This document shows positions 9,583-18,303 of a DNA stretch of 41,620 bases, piece by piece. A program made the translations under genes and the position numbers. The notes beneath the pieces are model-generated. The model saw only the letters and a program-made list of their open reading frames with translations, did no database searches and was not told the DNA's origin. The stretch's first letter is position 1; each line of letters opens with the position of its first letter. This DNA is from Chlorobiota bacterium (lineage in GTDB: Bacteria > Bacteroidota > Ignavibacteria > Ignavibacteriales > Melioribacteraceae): positions 1 to 41,620 of the forward strand of contig JAADIR010000219.1 in the NCBI GenBank assembly GCA_013151245.1, written 5' to 3'.

Positions 9583-9624
9583 ACGCCGATTTTTTATGAT
9601 TAATCGATCTTAACTAATCGGCGT
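9583..9624. terminator. Hairpin after DPP IV gene
   Basis: ACGCCGATT at 9583-9591 is exactly complementary to AATCGGCGT at 9616-9624. A T run follows the left arm, and GATTA/TAATC can extend pairing in the loop. It sits between the DPP IV stop and the thioesterase start, so it may terminate or attenuate transcription. There is no T run after the right arm, so intrinsic termination on the plus strand would be weak. Confidence 0.45.
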
Positions 9625-9652
9625 TCCATTGTAATGTTTAAATTAAGGTTAA

Positions 9653-10151
9653 CATGGAAGAAAAACTTAAAAACAGCATCCAGATCAACATTGAAAAAGC
9701 GCCGCGCTCGTATGTTTCGTCCGACGGAAGCGACGGCATTTCGATAAAATATTATTTCGATAAAACGGACGGACGCGTTTATGCGAAAGTAACTTTCGGA
9801 CCGGCTACTCAAGGACCGCCGGGATTCGTTCACGGCGGCGCGCTTGCCGCCGCGCTCGACGAAACGATGGGAATAACGGCGTGGATGAACAATCTGCAAG
9901 TAATGACAAAAGAATTAAAAATTATTTTCTCCAAAGCGCTTAAACTCGGCTCTACGGTTTATATCGAAGCATGGATTGAAAACAAGAATAAAACCGCCGC
10001 AATCATTAAAGGAAAACTAACTGCGGAGAACGGCGAGACTATCTTCACCGAAGCCGAAGGGGTTTTTCAAATGCTTGACGAAAAAAAATGGAAATCGTTC
10101 GGCATTGACGCGGACAGTTTTATTTCCGACGATTATCTCGACGAGAAATAA
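9653..10151 (+). CDS. PaaI-type hotdog-fold thioesterase
   Basis: The protein begins at the ATG at 9654 and has 165 aa. It carries the PaaI/YbgC-like hotdog signature GPPGFVHGGALAAALDETMG (about 58-77), in which the His-Gly-Gly and the following Asp/Glu form the acyl-CoA thioesterase active site. The rest alternates beta strands, as the family requires (KELKIIFSKALKLGSTVYIEAWI). Cytoplasmic, with no leader. AAGGTT precedes the ATG. The natural acyl-CoA substrate cannot be read from the sequence. It follows the DPP IV gene by 75 bp across a hairpin and is convergent with the debranching enzyme gene. Confidence 0.85.
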
Positions 10152-10159
10152 CCCCGGCA

Positions 10160-10189
10160 ATTAGAGTTTCCGCAAAATAAGCGTTCTGT
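10160..10189 (+). repeat. Third copy of the TAGAGTTTC-NGCAAAA repeat
   Basis: The bases TTAGAGTTTC CGCAAAATAA GCGTTCTGT match the right arm of the 6.0-kb inverted pair (read on its minus strand) at all but about three of 29 positions. It lies just after the thioesterase stop codon. The remaining gap to 10370 holds only short CTTTGCG/CGCAAAG words and no gene. Confidence 0.6.
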
Positions 10190-10370
10190 CATTTGTCATC
10201 CGGTAGCCGCGGATTGTTCTTAAATCTTTTTTTGCGGTTTGCTGCGTTATCTCTTTGCGTTTGTTTTAACCGCAACGATATCACAAAAGACGCAAAGTTT
10301 AAACTTCCGCGCAGTTGTAAACTCGAAAGTCTGCGCTGCGGGAAATTTCATCTTTACCCTCTTTCCCGCT

Positions 10371-12464
10371 TTAACGGATAAGAATCATCCCGCTTGAAGC
10401 GGGAACAAGCGCTTCTTTTTCAACAGTTCCGATAATTTCATCGCCGGCGGTTTTGCCGTCAACCAACGCGTTCCACTTGCCTTCGGGAAGAAGAAACTTT
10501 TCTTCTTTTTCGGGATTAGCGTTCATCAAAACGATGATTTTTTCATTCGGCGAATCGATTACGTATCCAACTGCGAAACCGTTATCGGAAACGTCAAAGA
10601 ATTTCACATCGCCGTAATCCGCGCGTCTTAAAGCGGAGAAGCGTTTCCGCAGTTTTATCAATCCGCGGTAATATTCGAGAAGTTCGCCGTTCAATCCGGC
10701 AAATTCGTAATTCAAATAATTCGTTGAGTTGTCTTTGTTGTATGAGTTGTGATCGAGCTTTCCTTTGTCGGGATCGGGAATAGCGTTTTCCGTTTCAATT
10801 ACTTTCGCGCGCGCAAATTCTTGTCCCGCGTGAATCATCGTAATTCCCCGCGAAGTAAAAAGGAAAAGCGCGGCAAGTTTGTGCAGCTTCATTTCTTTTT
10901 CGGACAGAATTAATTTTTCTTTGCCCGCGACAACTTCATCGACTTTAATTTTTCCGAGACCTATTCTGATAAAATCGCCGAGCGTGTAGCCGTCGTGCGA
11001 CTCGAGATAATTCACCGAATGTTCCGCTTTCTGAAAGAGACCGAGACTATCTTTTACAAGCGTTCCATTTACATAGCTTTTAATTCTTTCGGGAGAATTA
11101 TTTCCATACCATTTACCGAAGATCCAGCCGAGTCCGTTAACCGGATTTTCCCCTTTAACGCCGTTTCGTATCTGGTCGTTCCACGCGCCCCAGCCGCGCA
11201 GCGAAAAACCTTTCGGATCGTAGCCGCCGCCCCACGGTTCGCAAACAAACACAACGTTCGGATTGATTTTCTTCGCCTCTCGGATTATCGTTTCAATTGT
11301 TTCCCAGTCAAGCAGCTTCCCCAAATCAAAACGGAATCCGTCAACGTGATATTCTTTCATCCAGTAAAGTATCGATTCCACAATCAAGCGGCGCATCATG
11401 GGCGCTTCGGTCTTTAAGTCGTTGCCGCAGTAGCTTTCCGCTTTGAAATTCCCATGTTCGTCGAGACGGAAATAATATTCTTTGTCAATCTGCTTCAGAT
11501 TTCCGAGTTCGTATTCCGACAAGTGATTGTAAACCACGTCCATCATAACGGCTATTCCTTCTTTATGAAACGCCTTCACCATATCTTTGAATTGTTCCAC
11601 TTGTTTCCCCTCAACGCCCATCCACTTATTCCATTCGAGCGTTTGCCAATCTTCCGCGTAATACGCTTCCGGCGCAAAGAAGTTGGAAGTCATATAACCC
11701 CAGTAGTTTCTTTCGTAAGGATTCCACGTGTTGTATTTTTCTTTCAGCGAGTCTTCGTAAGGAATTTCGCACGTTCCGAATTCCATAGCCGGCAGCAGTT
11801 CAACTGTATTTACGCCGAGATATTTTATGTAATCAATTCCCCCGGTTCTTTTTTTCTCGATTAAGCCTAAGTAAGTTCCCGGATGTTTTGCCCCCGAAGA
11901 CGAATGAGCGGTCATATCGCGGACGTGCATTTCGTAAATCATCAAATCGCGCCAGTCATGCCGAATCCACTCGTCGCCTTCCCAATCATATTCATGCTGA
12001 TAGACTATTGATTTTCGCGGATTGAAATATGTAGTAAACGAAGCGACCGCTTTAGCGTAAGGATCGACGCAGAGAACTTGGTTTGAGTCGTTCAAATCGT
12101 CCCCTTCGTGAAACACTTTATAACCATAAAACTTTCCGTTCAGATTTTCTTCAACTACGGCTTCCCAAACTCCGTCGGCGTCTTCGGTCGTCTCGAAGTT
12201 TCTTTCTCCGCTTCCGTTAACTCCGTCGTAAACCGCGAGCGTAACCTTTACGGCGTTGGGCGCAAACAGCCGAAAATAGGTTGCGTCGTTTTTTATAAAA
12301 GAACCGAGCCGTTTTTCGGAATACGCCGCTTCGCCGGAATTTGTTTTGTTTTTATTTTGCTCTACTTTGGTTTCAAAAATTACGGAACGTCTCAAATCAA
12401 AACTCCATTGATTTTGTGAGTAAATTAATAAAAATAATATTGCGCCAAAAATGATATTTTTCAT
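10371..12464 (-). CDS. Secreted GH13 debranching enzyme (type I pullulanase / isoamylase-like)
   Basis: The enzyme hydrolyses alpha-1,6 branches of pullulan, glycogen or starch. An N-terminal hydrophobic leader (residues 2-16) suggests export. A CBM48-like domain (about 50-145, YFRLFAPNAVKVTLAVYDG) precedes the catalytic barrel (about 170-590). The nucleophile is Asp380 (GFRFDLGK), the acid/base Glu409 (VCEPWGG) and the stabiliser Asp491 (ESHDGYTLGD). MDVVYNHL is the first conserved GH13 region. NYWGYMTSNFFAPE replaces the strict YNWGYDP of classical type I pullulanases, so isoamylase-like specificity is possible. The C-terminal beta domain ends at ASSGMILIR. Monocistronic, convergent with the thioesterase gene, with a weak ribosome site. 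Confidence 0.9.
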   Translation of the reverse strand: MKNIIFGAILFLLIYSQNQWSFDLRRSVIFETKVEQNKNKTNSGEAAYSEKRLGSFIKNDATYFRLFAPNAVKVTLAVYDGVNGSGERNFETTEDADGVWEAVVEENLNGKFYGYKVFHEGDDLNDSNQVLCVDPYAKAVASFTTYFNPRKSIVYQHEYDWEGDEWIRHDWRDLMIYEMHVRDMTAHSSSGAKHPGTYLGLIEKKRTGGIDYIKYLGVNTVELLPAMEFGTCEIPYEDSLKEKYNTWNPYERNYWGYMTSNFFAPEAYYAEDWQTLEWNKWMGVEGKQVEQFKDMVKAFHKEGIAVMMDVVYNHLSEYELGNLKQIDKEYYFRLDEHGNFKAESYCGNDLKTEAPMMRRLIVESILYWMKEYHVDGFRFDLGKLLDWETIETIIREAKKINPNVVFVCEPWGGGYDPKGFSLRGWGAWNDQIRNGVKGENPVNGLGWIFGKWYGNNSPERIKSYVNGTLVKDSLGLFQKAEHSVNYLESHDGYTLGDFIRIGLGKIKVDEVVAGKEKLILSEKEMKLHKLAALFLFTSRGITMIHAGQEFARAKVIETENAIPDPDKGKLDHNSYNKDNSTNYLNYEFAGLNGELLEYYRGLIKLRKRFSALRRADYGDVKFFDVSDNGFAVGYVIDSPNEKIIVLMNANPEKEEKFLLPEGKWNALVDGKTAGDEIIGTVEKEALVPASSGMILIR

Positions 12465-12585
12465 ATTATTATCGCCGAAAGTAATTTTACTTTTAATTGA
12501 ATGTGAAGATATAAAAACCGGATGAAAGTTTCCCGATTATAAAAATATTTTCGCCGTGGATTACAAGAATTGTCGCGAAGAATTT

Positions 12586-14457
12586 TTAATCGCTTTGTTT
12601 CGTTTCGTTTTTTTTCATAAACGGCGGAAAGATAAGTCGTACCGTGGTTCCTTCGTTAGGCATGCTGTCTATTTCAATTTTCCCGTTCATCAGATTTGTA
12701 ATTTTATATGCGATAGTAAATCCCAATCCCGCGCCTTCGAATCTTCTTCTGTATCCTTCGTCTTCAACGCGCGAGAACGGTTCGACAATATCGCGCAATC
12801 TATCGGTTTCAATGCCGATTCCCGTATCCGTAATTTCAATAATAACTCCTTCCTCGTTTTCATAAGAGCGCATCAAAATAATGCCGTTTTCTCTGTTGTA
12901 TTTGATTGCGTTATCGAGTATTTCAGTCAGCACTTTTTCCAATTTATTCGGGTCCAAATAAACCGGCGATATATCCTCTTTCAAATCCATATCAATCGCG
13001 ATGCTTTTCTGAGCCAGCTTCGTCACAATAGTATCGGCTTCGGCTTTAAGCAAATCGTTTACTATTACTTTTGCAAGTTCAATTTTATATTCGCCCGATT
13101 CAAGCATCGAAACTTCAACTATATTATCAATTAAAAGAAGCAGCCGGTCAACGCCGTCTTTCATAGCTTTCACCAAATAATCCAAATCTTCAAAATTTTC
13201 ACTTTCGATTTCGTCTTCAAGCAGATCCGAATAGCCGACTACCGCGTTCAAAGGCGTTCGAATTTCGTGCGACATATTTGCCAGGAAGGCGGATTTCAAT
13301 TTGTTTAATCTCGTCTCTTTTTCATACGCCAAGCGAAGCATTCTTTCGGTTTTAAGCTGTTCGGTAATATCCATCAACGAAATAATAAACATCTCCGTCT
13401 TTTCATAGAGCGTTTCGGCAAAAGAAAGTTTGCAGAGATATTCCCTTAAATTTCTTGAGCTTGAATATCTAAACTGCATCTGCTGTTCGGGATAATCTTT
13501 TACGCGGTCAATTGCCATTCTGATTTTCGAATAAAGCACCGAAGGAACAATATCCGAAAGAGGTTCGCCCTTTGTGTTTTTTTTATTCAACGAAAAATCG
13601 ACGAAAAAATTATCATTGGCGTCGTCAAAAATCAAATCTTCTTTTTCTCTTCTGATTATAAGAAGAGGGTCCGATATATTTTCGATAATTAATTTTTGCC
13701 GTTGTTCCGATTTTTTTATCAACCGGTTTTTTACAATATGATGCGTAATATCGTGCGCCGTAAGAATAAAATCCGTATTCTCAAATTCTCCCCGTTTAAT
13801 GGGATTGAGTTTCAGCTCTTTATACCACAGTTCGCCGTTTTCGCTAAGATCGGAAATTGTTTTCTGCCAAACCGAGTCGTCATGCAGAGCCGATTCCAAT
13901 TTTTCCTTCTCGCGCTCATCCAAGAATTCAGTTAAAACGTCCGTCAAAAATGCGTTGTAAATTTTTTCCAGCCCTTTTCCTAAAATCTTTTCGAATGCGC
14001 GGGACACATAAGTGATTCTCGTTTCTTCATTGACAATCATCACCGGCACATCGCCGTATTCCAAGGCGTTATTCAAATTATTTATTCTTGCGGCAATCTC
14101 TTCACGTTCTCTGTAAGAAGTAAAGAGAATTAGAAAATATGATTTGTCTTCGATCTCAACTATTTCCAAATCAATTTTATATGGAAGCATCCTCTGCGAA
14201 TTCAGCTTAGCCGCGTTTATTTCAAAATTGAAATTTTTATATTTATTCTCTACAATATTTTGCAGAAGAATTTTAAGATTCGGGTCGGAATTAATATCTT
14301 CAATTGAACCGCCGAAAAGGTCGGCGAATTTTTCATTTTTATAAACTGTTTTGCCTGAAAGGTCCGTTAAAATAAGCGGCTTCCCTTCCGGAAAAAACTT
14401 AAGATTATTTTCATTTAATTTTGTATGATCAGTCAATTGCTCTTTTTCCATATTCAT
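12586..14457 (-). CDS. Soluble triple-PAS sensor histidine kinase
   Basis: This 623-aa cytoplasmic kinase has no membrane segment. Three PAS-like domains (about 15-115, 125-240 and 250-370) precede HisKA with phosphoacceptor His397 in ANMSHEIRTPLNAVVGY. The ATPase domain is intact: DNAIKYNRENG (N box), ITDTGIGIE (G1), and FEGAGLGFTIAYKITN (G2). It has no receiver of its own, so it must phosphorylate a separate protein. The cluster of REC and REC-HPt proteins a few kb upstream offers candidates. Its ATG lies two bases after the stop of the unknown 218-aa gene, so the two are coupled. No strong Shine-Dalgarno site is present, which fits coupled translation. Confidence 0.93.
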   Translation of the reverse strand: MNMEKEQLTDHTKLNENNLKFFPEGKPLILTDLSGKTVYKNEKFADLFGGSIEDINSDPNLKILLQNIVENKYKNFNFEINAAKLNSQRMLPYKIDLEIVEIEDKSYFLILFTSYREREEIAARINNLNNALEYGDVPVMIVNEETRITYVSRAFEKILGKGLEKIYNAFLTDVLTEFLDEREKEKLESALHDDSVWQKTISDLSENGELWYKELKLNPIKRGEFENTDFILTAHDITHHIVKNRLIKKSEQRQKLIIENISDPLLIIRREKEDLIFDDANDNFFVDFSLNKKNTKGEPLSDIVPSVLYSKIRMAIDRVKDYPEQQMQFRYSSSRNLREYLCKLSFAETLYEKTEMFIISLMDITEQLKTERMLRLAYEKETRLNKLKSAFLANMSHEIRTPLNAVVGYSDLLEDEIESENFEDLDYLVKAMKDGVDRLLLLIDNIVEVSMLESGEYKIELAKVIVNDLLKAEADTIVTKLAQKSIAIDMDLKEDISPVYLDPNKLEKVLTEILDNAIKYNRENGIILMRSYENEEGVIIEITDTGIGIETDRLRDIVEPFSRVEDEGYRRRFEGAGLGFTIAYKITNLMNGKIEIDSMPNEGTTVRLIFPPFMKKNETKQSD

Positions 14458-14459
14458 GG

Positions 14460-15116
14460 TTAACCGTATAAAGCGCTGATTTCTTCAATAATTACGTCAT
14501 GTATGTTTTCGCGTTCGAACTCCAATTCCTTCGGCAGTTTATATTTCCCGATTTTATCTAAGAATGTATAAAGTCTGTTTAATATTTCGTCGAATTCGCG
14601 ATAAACTTTTCCGGCAATTCCGTCCAAAATATCGTTCAGCGCAAAACTATCCGACTGTTTCAATTCGGTTTGCAACTTAAGTTGTTGAACTCTTCTGAAC
14701 GCTTCTTTGACGCCGTTTAATTCTATTTCGGGAAGTCTTTCACAAACCTTCAGATGTTTTTTGGCGACGTTCACTTTTGCAATCAGCTTTTTCATTTTAT
14801 GTCCGGCAAATTCTCTTTTTATCAATTCGAAATTCAGACGGTTGGTTTTCGGAAAAGTCTGAATTTCGACAACGGTTTTAAATTCAATATCGTCGATAAA
14901 AAAATCGAGTTTAACTTTATCTCCGGGCAGATACTCAATATCTTCCATGTGCCACTTAATTCGCGAAAGATAGATTGCCGCCGGCGAAAAAACGATTGAA
15001 TCATTTCCCGTTAAGTTTTCCGTATAAGGCTTTGAAAAATATCGCTCAAAGTTTGAAGTTCTCTTTCTTCCCTTATACGGTTTGTTTCTGTTTATACTTT
15101 TGATTTTTTCGAGCAT
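14460..15116 (-). CDS. Unknown protein co-transcribed with the PAS kinase
   Basis: The product has 218 aa from the ATG at 15116 (GGGTGA upstream; TTG at 15131 and GTG at 15125 are alternatives). I do not recognise a family. The first ~35 residues are very basic (KSINRNKPYKGRKRTSNFERYF), followed by a likely beta-rich domain (about 45-110, with SPAAIYLSRIKW and GDKVKLDFFIDDIEFKTVVEI). A charged helical C-terminus follows (about 115-218, possible coiled coil). There is no signal peptide or membrane helix. The beta part faintly resembles PilZ-like flagellar regulators, but RxxxR and DxSxxG are missing. Being coupled to a kinase and close to flagellar genes, it may be a motility or signalling partner; this is inference only. 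Confidence 0.7.
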   Translation of the reverse strand: MLEKIKSINRNKPYKGRKRTSNFERYFSKPYTENLTGNDSIVFSPAAIYLSRIKWHMEDIEYLPGDKVKLDFFIDDIEFKTVVEIQTFPKTNRLNFELIKREFAGHKMKKLIAKVNVAKKHLKVCERLPEIELNGVKEAFRRVQQLKLQTELKQSDSFALNDILDGIAGKVYREFDEILNRLYTFLDKIGKYKLPKELEFERENIHDVIIEEISALYG

Positions 15117-15619
15117 ACTATTCACCCGCAATTATTATCGAAAAAAAAAAGGAAAAGTTAATAGATATCCTTGATAAACCGGAACACAAAGGCGCTTTTA
15201 ACGCAATTGAAAACGTCGCTGAAAATAACGAATAAAAACACGCAGTTTAAAAATAGACGGTTTTGAACAGTCCATGCGTTCAATAAATTTTTTGAGTTAC
15301 ATACATTGTGGCAGTAAAAATTGCGCGCTATTCAATCAAATTGTTATTCCCGAATGCTTTTATCGGGACAAGTTGTTTTTTATCGCCCGCCGCGCGTAAT
15401 TGCTTTTTTATTACACAGCGGTAAAGAAATTTTGAAGATAAATTTGAGAATGAATGAATGAATAACGGAATGGATGAGAAATTCAAACCGGTAAAACCGA
15501 AACATCAATTGTTATGCTTGGTATTCCGTCGGACAATTCGCGAGTTTTAGCAATAAGATATGCGAGTTTAGTTCTTTAATCGACAAGAAATAATTTCGGT
15601 AATGGGAGCCTCGAAGATT
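15117..15619. other. Gene-free stretch between the flagellar run and the kinase pair
   Basis: About 500 bp with no convincing ORF. It holds a repeat fragment at 15323-15370 that is also found at 38.67 kb, and otherwise AT-rich sequence. A promoter for the leftward kinase pair should lie in its left part, but no convincing -35/-10 pair was seen. A GG...GC word resembling a sigma-54 site near 15309-15324 has the wrong spacing. Confidence 0.6.
15323..15370. repeat. Dispersed repeat fragment (copy 1)
   Basis: GCGCGCTATTCAATCAAATT, GTTATTCCCGAATGC and TTTTATCGGG line up with 38665-38708, with only a few differences over about 45 bases. This copy is followed by unrelated sequence, so it is truncated relative to the second one, which closes a palindrome. 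Confidence 0.65.
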
Positions 15620-16264
15620 TCAATCCAGCTTAAGTATTTTATTGTCCATAGCGTATTTGGTAAATTCGGGATTTTTTAAATTCTGCAACGCTTCGACAAA
15701 GCCCGTGATTCTTTTGATTGATTCTTCAATTATATACAAATCGTCTTTAAACTTAGACGGTATTTCGTCGGCGATTCCGTCGATTGTCATCGTTAAACTT
15801 GCAAGCGGATTATTAATTTTATGCGCTATTGTCGCCGCCATTTCAATAAGGGCTTTGTTGTGCTCAATGCTTTTGAGTTCGTTTTGGAGGTTATGTATTC
15901 TAACGCCGGAGCGTATTCTTGCAAGCAGCTCTTGATTTTCCACGGGTTTCACCAGAAAATCGTCGGCGCCCACGTCAAGCCCCAGCACGCGGTCTTTCAA
16001 AGTAGCCCTTGCGGTAAGAACGATAAAGTAAATAAGTTTAGTTTCTTCTTTTGCTTTTAACTGATTACAAAGTTCAAGCCCGTCCATTTCGGGCATCGTC
16101 CAATCGGCAAGAATAACTTTCGGCTGAAAATCGTTCAATATCTCCAAAGCGTTAACGCCGTTGATTGCCGTCGCGACTTCATAACCGTTTTTATCCAAAA
16201 GCCTGTGAAGGATATACCGAGTATCTTCCTCGTCTTCCACCAATAAAATTCTGTCTTTATCCAT
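15620..16264 (-). CDS. Receiver-HisKA protein lacking an ATPase domain
   Basis: The 214-aa product starts at the ATG at 16264, overlapping the previous stop by 8 bp; a TTG at 16273 is less likely. Residues about 1-120 are a receiver domain: acidic LLVEDEEDTRY, phospho-Asp in ILADWTMPEMDG, TAR switch residue, LVKP lysine. Residues about 130-200 form a HisKA-like dimerisation segment with His148 in IAHKINNPLASL. The protein then ends, with no HATPase_c domain. It cannot autophosphorylate by itself. It may be phosphorylated in trans, act as a phosphotransfer hub, or dimerise through HisKA. It is the last gene of the flagellar run and is coupled to the preceding REC gene. Confidence 0.88.
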   Translation of the reverse strand: MDKDRILLVEDEEDTRYILHRLLDKNGYEVATAINGVNALEILNDFQPKVILADWTMPEMDGLELCNQLKAKEETKLIYFIVLTARATLKDRVLGLDVGADDFLVKPVENQELLARIRSGVRIHNLQNELKSIEHNKALIEMAATIAHKINNPLASLTMTIDGIADEIPSKFKDDLYIIEESIKRITGFVEALQNLKNPEFTKYAMDNKILKLD

Positions 16265-16661
16265 TATCTTCAATTAATTGAGTTACTTTATCTAAAAGAA
16301 TATTAAAATCCGCAATAGGTTTAATAATATAATCATCGGCAAGACTTTGCACAAAGAAATTATCGGTTTTGTTCCCTTTTTTATATGCGGTTATCAATAA
16401 AATAGGGATATTCCGATCGGGGAACTTTGTTTTTATCGCCTTTGAAATTTGAACTCCGTCAGTTTTCTTTCCGTCAAGATAGCTGTTTATTAAATTAATA
16501 TCCAAAATAATTAAGACATAATTTTCTACGGCTACCGCCTCCAAAATCTTATCGCCGTCTTCAAGAATATCAATCTTATAACCGAGTTTATCGGAAAGTA
16601 TTTTTTTATAAAATATTTTTGTAAACGGGTCGTCCTCAATGACTAAGATTTTCTTTTCCAC
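16257..16661 (-). CDS. Stand-alone response regulator receiver (CheY-like)
   Basis: This 134-aa single REC domain has acidic residues in VIEDDPFTK, the phosphorylation Asp in IILDINL, a Thr switch in LLITAY, and Lys in IIKPIAD. A short insertion with LDGKKTDG follows the Asp loop, unlike CheY. There is no output domain, so it acts by protein contact or phosphotransfer. The start is GTG, which lies inside the 3' end of motB (26-bp overlap), with GGAC upstream. The gene downstream overlaps its stop by 8 bp, so all three are translationally coupled. Confidence 0.88.
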   Translation of the reverse strand: MEKKILVIEDDPFTKIFYKKILSDKLGYKIDILEDGDKILEAVAVENYVLIILDINLINSYLDGKKTDGVQISKAIKTKFPDRNIPILLITAYKKGNKTDNFFVQSLADDYIIKPIADFNILLDKVTQLIEDNG

Positions 16662-17436
16662 CTAAGTCCAACGGATTAAATTTTACAATTATGCTTATTC
16701 GTCTGTTTGCAGGGTCCATCGGGTTCGAGACGTCCTTTAATTTATTTGGACCCCAGCCGCGAATCTCAGTAATCTGATCTTCGCGCAAGCCTCCTTTAAT
16801 CATCGCGCGCCTGGCTGCGTTGGCTCTATCGGAGCTTAGTTCGAAATTTGAATACCCTGTTTTTGAGCCGGGATATTTTCTGGCGTCCGTATGTCCTTCA
16901 ATAATAATTTTATTATTCAGCTGCCCCAATTCAGCGCCGATTTCTTCGATTAAATTTTCATAAATCGGATTCAGGGTTGCCGTACTAAGCCCAAAGAAAC
17001 CTTCGCCCGCAGATTCGATCAGTTCAATTCTCAATCCTTCGTCGGTTATTTCCACTTGGATATGTTTGCCGACAAGTTCTTTAAATTTTTCGTTCTTTTT
17101 TAATTTTGCCCTAATCTCTTTTCCAACTTTCCCGAGTTTCTCTTTTTCTTTTCTCCTTTTTTCAAGGTTCTTCATTATATCCGGATTATTATCCTTGTTT
17201 GGATTTCCTTTAATGGGATTTTTACTTCCTCCGGCGGTAAAGCCTACAGGGTCTTTGAAGTAGCCGGCGACGGCGTTTTTCACTTCGTCGCTCTGCGCTA
17301 AAATCCAAAGGACAATAAAGAGCGCCATCATAGAAGTCATAAAGTCGGCGAACGCAACTTTCCATGCTCCGCCGTGATGACCGGCGTCGCACTTCTTACA
17401 TTTCTTAATTATTATTTGGTCTTCGCCTTCAGCCAT
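16636..17436 (-). CDS. motB: Flagellar motor stator protein MotB (proteobacterial type)
   Basis: MotB anchors the stator to peptidoglycan and, with MotA, conducts the ions that drive rotation. Residues 23-50 (HGGAWKVAFADFMTSMMALF...) form the single TM helix, with the ion-binding Asp in FADF. The C-terminal OmpA-like domain (about 130-260) contains IIEGHTDARKYPG and LSSDRANAARRAMIK, the peptidoglycan-binding elements. A KKCKKC motif just before the helix is a CxxC pair, possibly metal- or redox-binding. The helix sequence is of the E. coli-like HGGAWKVAYADF class, unlike the second MotB of this cluster. Five bases separate it from its motA. The 3' end overlaps the REC gene. Confidence 0.93.
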   Translation of the reverse strand: MAEGEDQIIIKKCKKCDAGHHGGAWKVAFADFMTSMMALFIVLWILAQSDEVKNAVAGYFKDPVGFTAGGSKNPIKGNPNKDNNPDIMKNLEKRRKEKEKLGKVGKEIRAKLKKNEKFKELVGKHIQVEITDEGLRIELIESAGEGFFGLSTATLNPIYENLIEEIGAELGQLNNKIIIEGHTDARKYPGSKTGYSNFELSSDRANAARRAMIKGGLREDQITEIRGWGPNKLKDVSNPMDPANRRISIIVKFNPLDLGGKENLSH

Positions 17437-17441
17437 AGCGC

Positions 17442-18293
17442 CTATTTACCTCTAAGATAACTTTCCAATTCGCCGAAAGTCGGTCTTGAATCGGAATAGA
17501 GAGTTCTTCTCGCGATCTCTACGGCGACAATAGGCGGATTTCCTTTTGCATAAGCGACAACAGCCGCTTTAATTGTTCCTAAATATCTTGCTTCGTCTTC
17601 GTACATGTGACTCATATTAGCCGCCAGCGGTCCGACGAAACCGTATGCAATCAATACGCCGAGGAACGTTCCCACAAGCGCGGCGGCAACGTGGTGACCG
17701 ACGACTTCGGCGCCTTCGTTAATACTGGACATTGTAATAATAATTCCAAGAACGGCGGCAACGATACCGATACCGGGAAACGAATCGCCAAACGTTTGAA
17801 GAGTATGCCCCAGCGGTTTTGTTTCGGCTTCAAAAGTTTCAATTTCCGTATCCATCAAAGCTTCAATTTCGTGCGGCGGAACGCCCCCGGAAAGCATCAC
17901 TTTCAGAGTGTCGGTAAGAAAAGTCAAAGCGATTGGATTATTCAGCAGATGCTCGTCGTGCTTAAAAACTTCGCTCGAAGCCGGATCTTCAATATGTTTT
18001 TCAATTGCGAGCAGCCCTTCTCTTTGCGCCACAAGGAACAACTCATAAAGAGCTTTTAACAACTTCATGTTTCCTTCTTTAGTACTGTGACTTGCGCTAA
18101 GAAGTTTTATAACGGATTTAAAAATCTTTAACACATTCGGAAAAGGCGTCATGATAAGGAGCGACCCGAACGCAACCCCGAGAATTGTAATAAACTCGGA
18201 TATCTGGATAAGCAAGATCGGATTTCCCCCGGCAATCATAAAACCCCCGATAAAAGAGCCGAACACTACTACGAAGCCGATTATAACAAACAT
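17442..18293 (-). CDS. motA: Flagellar motor stator protein MotA (proteobacterial type)
   Basis: This 283-aa four-TM stator subunit has TM1 at residues 2-20, TM2 about 30-50, and TM3 and TM4 about 165-190 and 200-220. A large cytoplasmic loop in between carries the charged rotor-contact region (VAQREGLLAIEKHIEDPASS). FPGIGIVAAVLGIIITM and HHVAAALVGTFLGVLIAYGF are the conserved ion-channel helices of the longer, proteobacterial MotA class (about 285-295 aa). It pairs with the motB immediately downstream. It begins ten bases after the REC-HPt stop codon. Which ion is used cannot be assigned safely from the sequence. Confidence 0.94.
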   Translation of the reverse strand: MFVIIGFVVVFGSFIGGFMIAGGNPILLIQISEFITILGVAFGSLLIMTPFPNVLKIFKSVIKLLSASHSTKEGNMKLLKALYELFLVAQREGLLAIEKHIEDPASSEVFKHDEHLLNNPIALTFLTDTLKVMLSGGVPPHEIEALMDTEIETFEAETKPLGHTLQTFGDSFPGIGIVAAVLGIIITMSSINEGAEVVGHHVAAALVGTFLGVLIAYGFVGPLAANMSHMYEDEARYLGTIKAAVVAYAKGNPPIVAVEIARRTLYSDSRPTFGELESYLRGK

Positions 18294-18303
18294 TTTTTAA
18301 CCG

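Noticed and set aside
15305-15326. Possible sigma-54 promoter (TGGCAG...TTGCGC)
   Set aside because: Eleven bases separate GG and GC where ten are required, and the word overlaps a dispersed repeat; no enhancer-binding regulator gene was seen.
16264-16273. TTG start for the REC-HisKA gene
   Set aside because: The ATG at 16264 gives a normal receiver N-terminus and a short coupled overlap; the TTG adds only three residues.
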